Shown one piece after another: positions 48,403-49,486 of a DNA stretch of 49,486 nucleotides (position 1 is the first letter of the stretch; each line of letters begins with the position of its first letter). The notes beneath the pieces were generated by a model. It was not told where the DNA came from. It did no database searches and saw only the letters and a program-made list of their open reading frames with translations. Location: the NCBI GenBank assembly GCA_035545895.1, contig DASZXJ010000092.1, positions 1-49,486 of the forward strand, in the 5' to 3' direction. Origin of the DNA: DASZXJ01 sp035545895 (lineage in GTDB: Bacteria; Planctomycetota; Phycisphaerae; Tepidisphaerales; Tepidisphaeraceae). The translations under genes were made by a program, and so were the position numbers.

Positions 48403-48430
48403 CCAGCGTTTCGTTTGATAAAAGTACAAG

Positions 48431-48460
48431 CCCGCGGACATCTGTCCGTGGGCTTTTTTG
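48431..48460 (+). terminator. Intrinsic terminator after the TPR gene
   Basis: GCCCGCGGACA (48431-48441), a TC loop and TGTCCGTGGGC (48444-48454) form an eleven-pair stem with one G-U pair, followed by TTTTTT. It terminates the plus-strand gene ending at 48402. Confidence 0.88.
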
Positions 48461-48483
48461 TTGGATTGACATGAAAGAGCGCA

Positions 48484-48525
48484 ACAAAAAAGCCGCTCAG
48501 GCCTAAGCCGGAGCGGCTTTCATTT
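48484..48525 (-). terminator. Bidirectional intrinsic terminator, downstream of nuoC
   Basis: AAAGCCGCTC (48489-48498) pairs with GAGCGGCTTT (48511-48520). On the minus strand the stem is followed by TTTTTTG, so it terminates the nuoC transcript that arrives from 48719. On the plus strand CATTTTT follows, so it may also back up the terminator before it. Confidence 0.75.
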
Positions 48526-48529
48526 TTAA

Positions 48530-48583
48530 TGTCGGGGGGTGAAGAAGGAGGGGGGGAACCTTCTTCGGGGAGTGCCCCCGACA
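48530..48583. repeat. Long two-part hairpin in the nuoC/TPR convergent gap
   Basis: TGTCGGGGG (48530-48538) pairs with CCCCCGACA (48575-48583), and inside, GAAGAAGG (48541-48548) pairs with CCTTCTTC (48559-48566). The gap 48403-48718 between two convergent genes holds this, two terminators and a smaller TTTCGG/CCGAAA hairpin. No gene is seen here. Confidence 0.6.
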
Positions 48584-48718
48584 AAACAGCTTCGCAAGCG
48601 TTAACTTACGCAGCTCTGCATCCCTCTTTTCGGCCTAACCGAAATGGATGATTAGCAAATCTTAGCCTTATTTTAGAATTAACGCAAGGGCAAATCTGAA
48701 AAGCCCCGTTTTATCTGA

Positions 48719-49234
48719 TCATTTTGGATAATCGGGCTGCTGCTGCCAGTCGAGTTCCACGCTGGCTGGGATTCCGTGATATTCGCGCGGGAAGACATAA
48801 TCCTTGCGTAGGGGAAATCCCTCCCAGTCATCGGCACAGAGAATTCGTCGCAAGTCCGGATGGCCCGGGAAGTTGATGCCATACATGTCATACGCTTCGC
48901 GCTCGTGCCAATCCGCAGCCGGCCAATAATCCGCTATGCTCGGAATGGAAGGATCTGACCGTGAAGCAAAGACTTTAACTGCGAAACTGTGCCGGTGGTC
49001 GAAACTCCATAAGTCATACACAACGCACATTTTATCATCTGCCACATAGTCCACGCCGCTCAGATTGGCGAGCCAGTCAAGCTTCAGCGCGGGGTTGTGG
49101 ATCAAAAACTCCGCCAGCGCCCGCCAGTGCTCGGCATTGACGTGCACGCGCGGGTGCTTGTCGTCCGCGAAGCTCGCGATGACCTTGTCGCCAAACTCAT
49201 TTTGAATGGCCTGAACAATCTGCTGCGAAGTCAT
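48719..49234 (-). CDS. nuoC: NADH-quinone oxidoreductase subunit C (NuoC)
   Basis: A 171-residue protein from ATG 49234; the frame extends to 49273, but this start gives the usual length. NuoC (30 kDa subunit) sits in the peripheral arm of complex I near the quinone site. Visible motifs: LKLDWLANLSGVDYVADDKM, YDLWSFDHRHSFAVKVFASR, IPSIADYWPAADWHEREAYD-MYGI and FPGHPDLRRILCADDWEGFP-LRKDY, the highly conserved E-R-E-x-D-M-G and R-R-I-L-x-x-DW-G-x-P-LRKDY blocks. NuoD or other subunits are not visible; they would be past the right edge or elsewhere. The TTCC-like end (PREYHGIPASVELDWQQQPD) is typical of its tail. Confidence 0.96.
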   Translation of the reverse strand: MTSQQIVQAIQNEFGDKVIASFADDKHPRVHVNAEHWRALAEFLIHNPALKLDWLANLSGVDYVADDKMCVVYDLWSFDHRHSFAVKVFASRSDPSIPSIADYWPAADWHEREAYDMYGINFPGHPDLRRILCADDWEGFPLRKDYVFPREYHGIPASVELDWQQQPDYPK

Positions 49235-49373
49235 ATGGCCCGCGAGTGTACCGATTGCCCCTGCCAGCCGCAATGCAGGTGAATGCAGCGAGTTTACCCG
49301 TAGGAGGGTACGGTGGGATACCGCATCGTTCGCCCAGCGAAGGCGGGCGGGGGTTGGCGGGGAAATTGGGATC

Positions 49374-49486
49374 TAATGACCAATGGCCAAGTCCCAATGA
49401 CCAACAAAATCCCAATGACCATAACCTGAATGACGAATGACCAAATCAGAATGACGAATCAATGACGAAATCCGAATGACGAAGAT
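49374..49486. repeat. Cluster of AATGAC short repeats
   Basis: In about 110 bases AATGAC occurs eight times, usually as CCAATGACCA or GAATGACGAA with A/T-rich linkers and irregular spacing. The run continues to the window edge. It is upstream of nuoC on the minus strand and looks like an intergenic low-complexity repeat; the copies are too irregular for a CRISPR array. Confidence 0.6.

Noticed and set aside
49374..49486. Possible CRISPR array
   Set aside because: The repeated words are only six to ten bases long and irregularly spaced. No repeat-spacer unit and no cas gene are seen in the window.

Overview
The window looks like chromosomal DNA of a Planctomycetota bacterium, most likely of the class Phycisphaerae. 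The support is indirect: a secreted protein that combines dockerin-type calcium repeats with a PEP-CTERM tail, long proline-rich or repeat-rich secreted proteins, a bacterial deoxyhypusine-synthase-like gene, a B12-dependent ribonucleotide reductase carrying an intein, and short GGATTT/AATGAC-type repeats between genes. No rRNA or other strong taxonomic marker is present, so this is an inference.

Positions 1-15773 hold one long plus-strand block for building a surface polysaccharide. After a cut-off methyltransferase-like tail come a polysialyltransferase-like enzyme, six GT4, three GT2 and one WecG/TagA (GT26) glycosyltransferase, a serine-acetyltransferase-like O-acetyltransferase, a Wzy/O-antigen-ligase-like membrane protein and two genes of unknown function. 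Many genes overlap by 1-8 bases, as in a translationally coupled operon. A perfect 18-bp hairpin (15809-15848) closes the block. A large secreted TIM-barrel glycoside hydrolase follows and may trim or release the same polymer. Export (Wza/Wzc) or flippase genes are not visible and would have to lie to the left or elsewhere.

Positions 18742-19935 are a decayed accessory strip ending at a tRNA-Glu(UUC) gene. It holds a frameshifted, 5'-truncated HNH nuclease of the TIGR02646/PtuB type and two further coding-like scraps.

Positions 20077-31883 are a mixed region: a conserved hypothetical, a small basic protein, MgtE, DnaA, a family 4 uracil-DNA glycosylase, a deoxyhypusine-synthase-like enzyme with a structured leader, DoxX with a divergent 33-codon remnant of a carboxymuconolactone-decarboxylase-like gene, an NTF2-like protein, a RAYT-like single-strand transposase beside a perfect REP dimer, an alpha/beta hydrolase lipoprotein, and an Abi-alpha (DUF4393) gene paired with a membrane protein.

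Positions 31909-38823 (minus strand) hold nrdJ with an in-frame intein next to the catalytic cysteine, two envelope lipoproteins and dCTP deaminase. Both nrdJ and dcd feed dNTP supply.

Positions 39296-49234 hold a PQQ-type sugar dehydrogenase with dockerin and PEP-CTERM, an ECF sigma factor with an anti-sigma-like protein and a coiled-coil exported protein, a VOC protein, two secreted proteins (carboxypeptidase-regulatory-like repeats; BNR_4/polysaccharide-lyase-like), a TPR protein and nuoC. The window ends in a short AATGAC repeat cluster.
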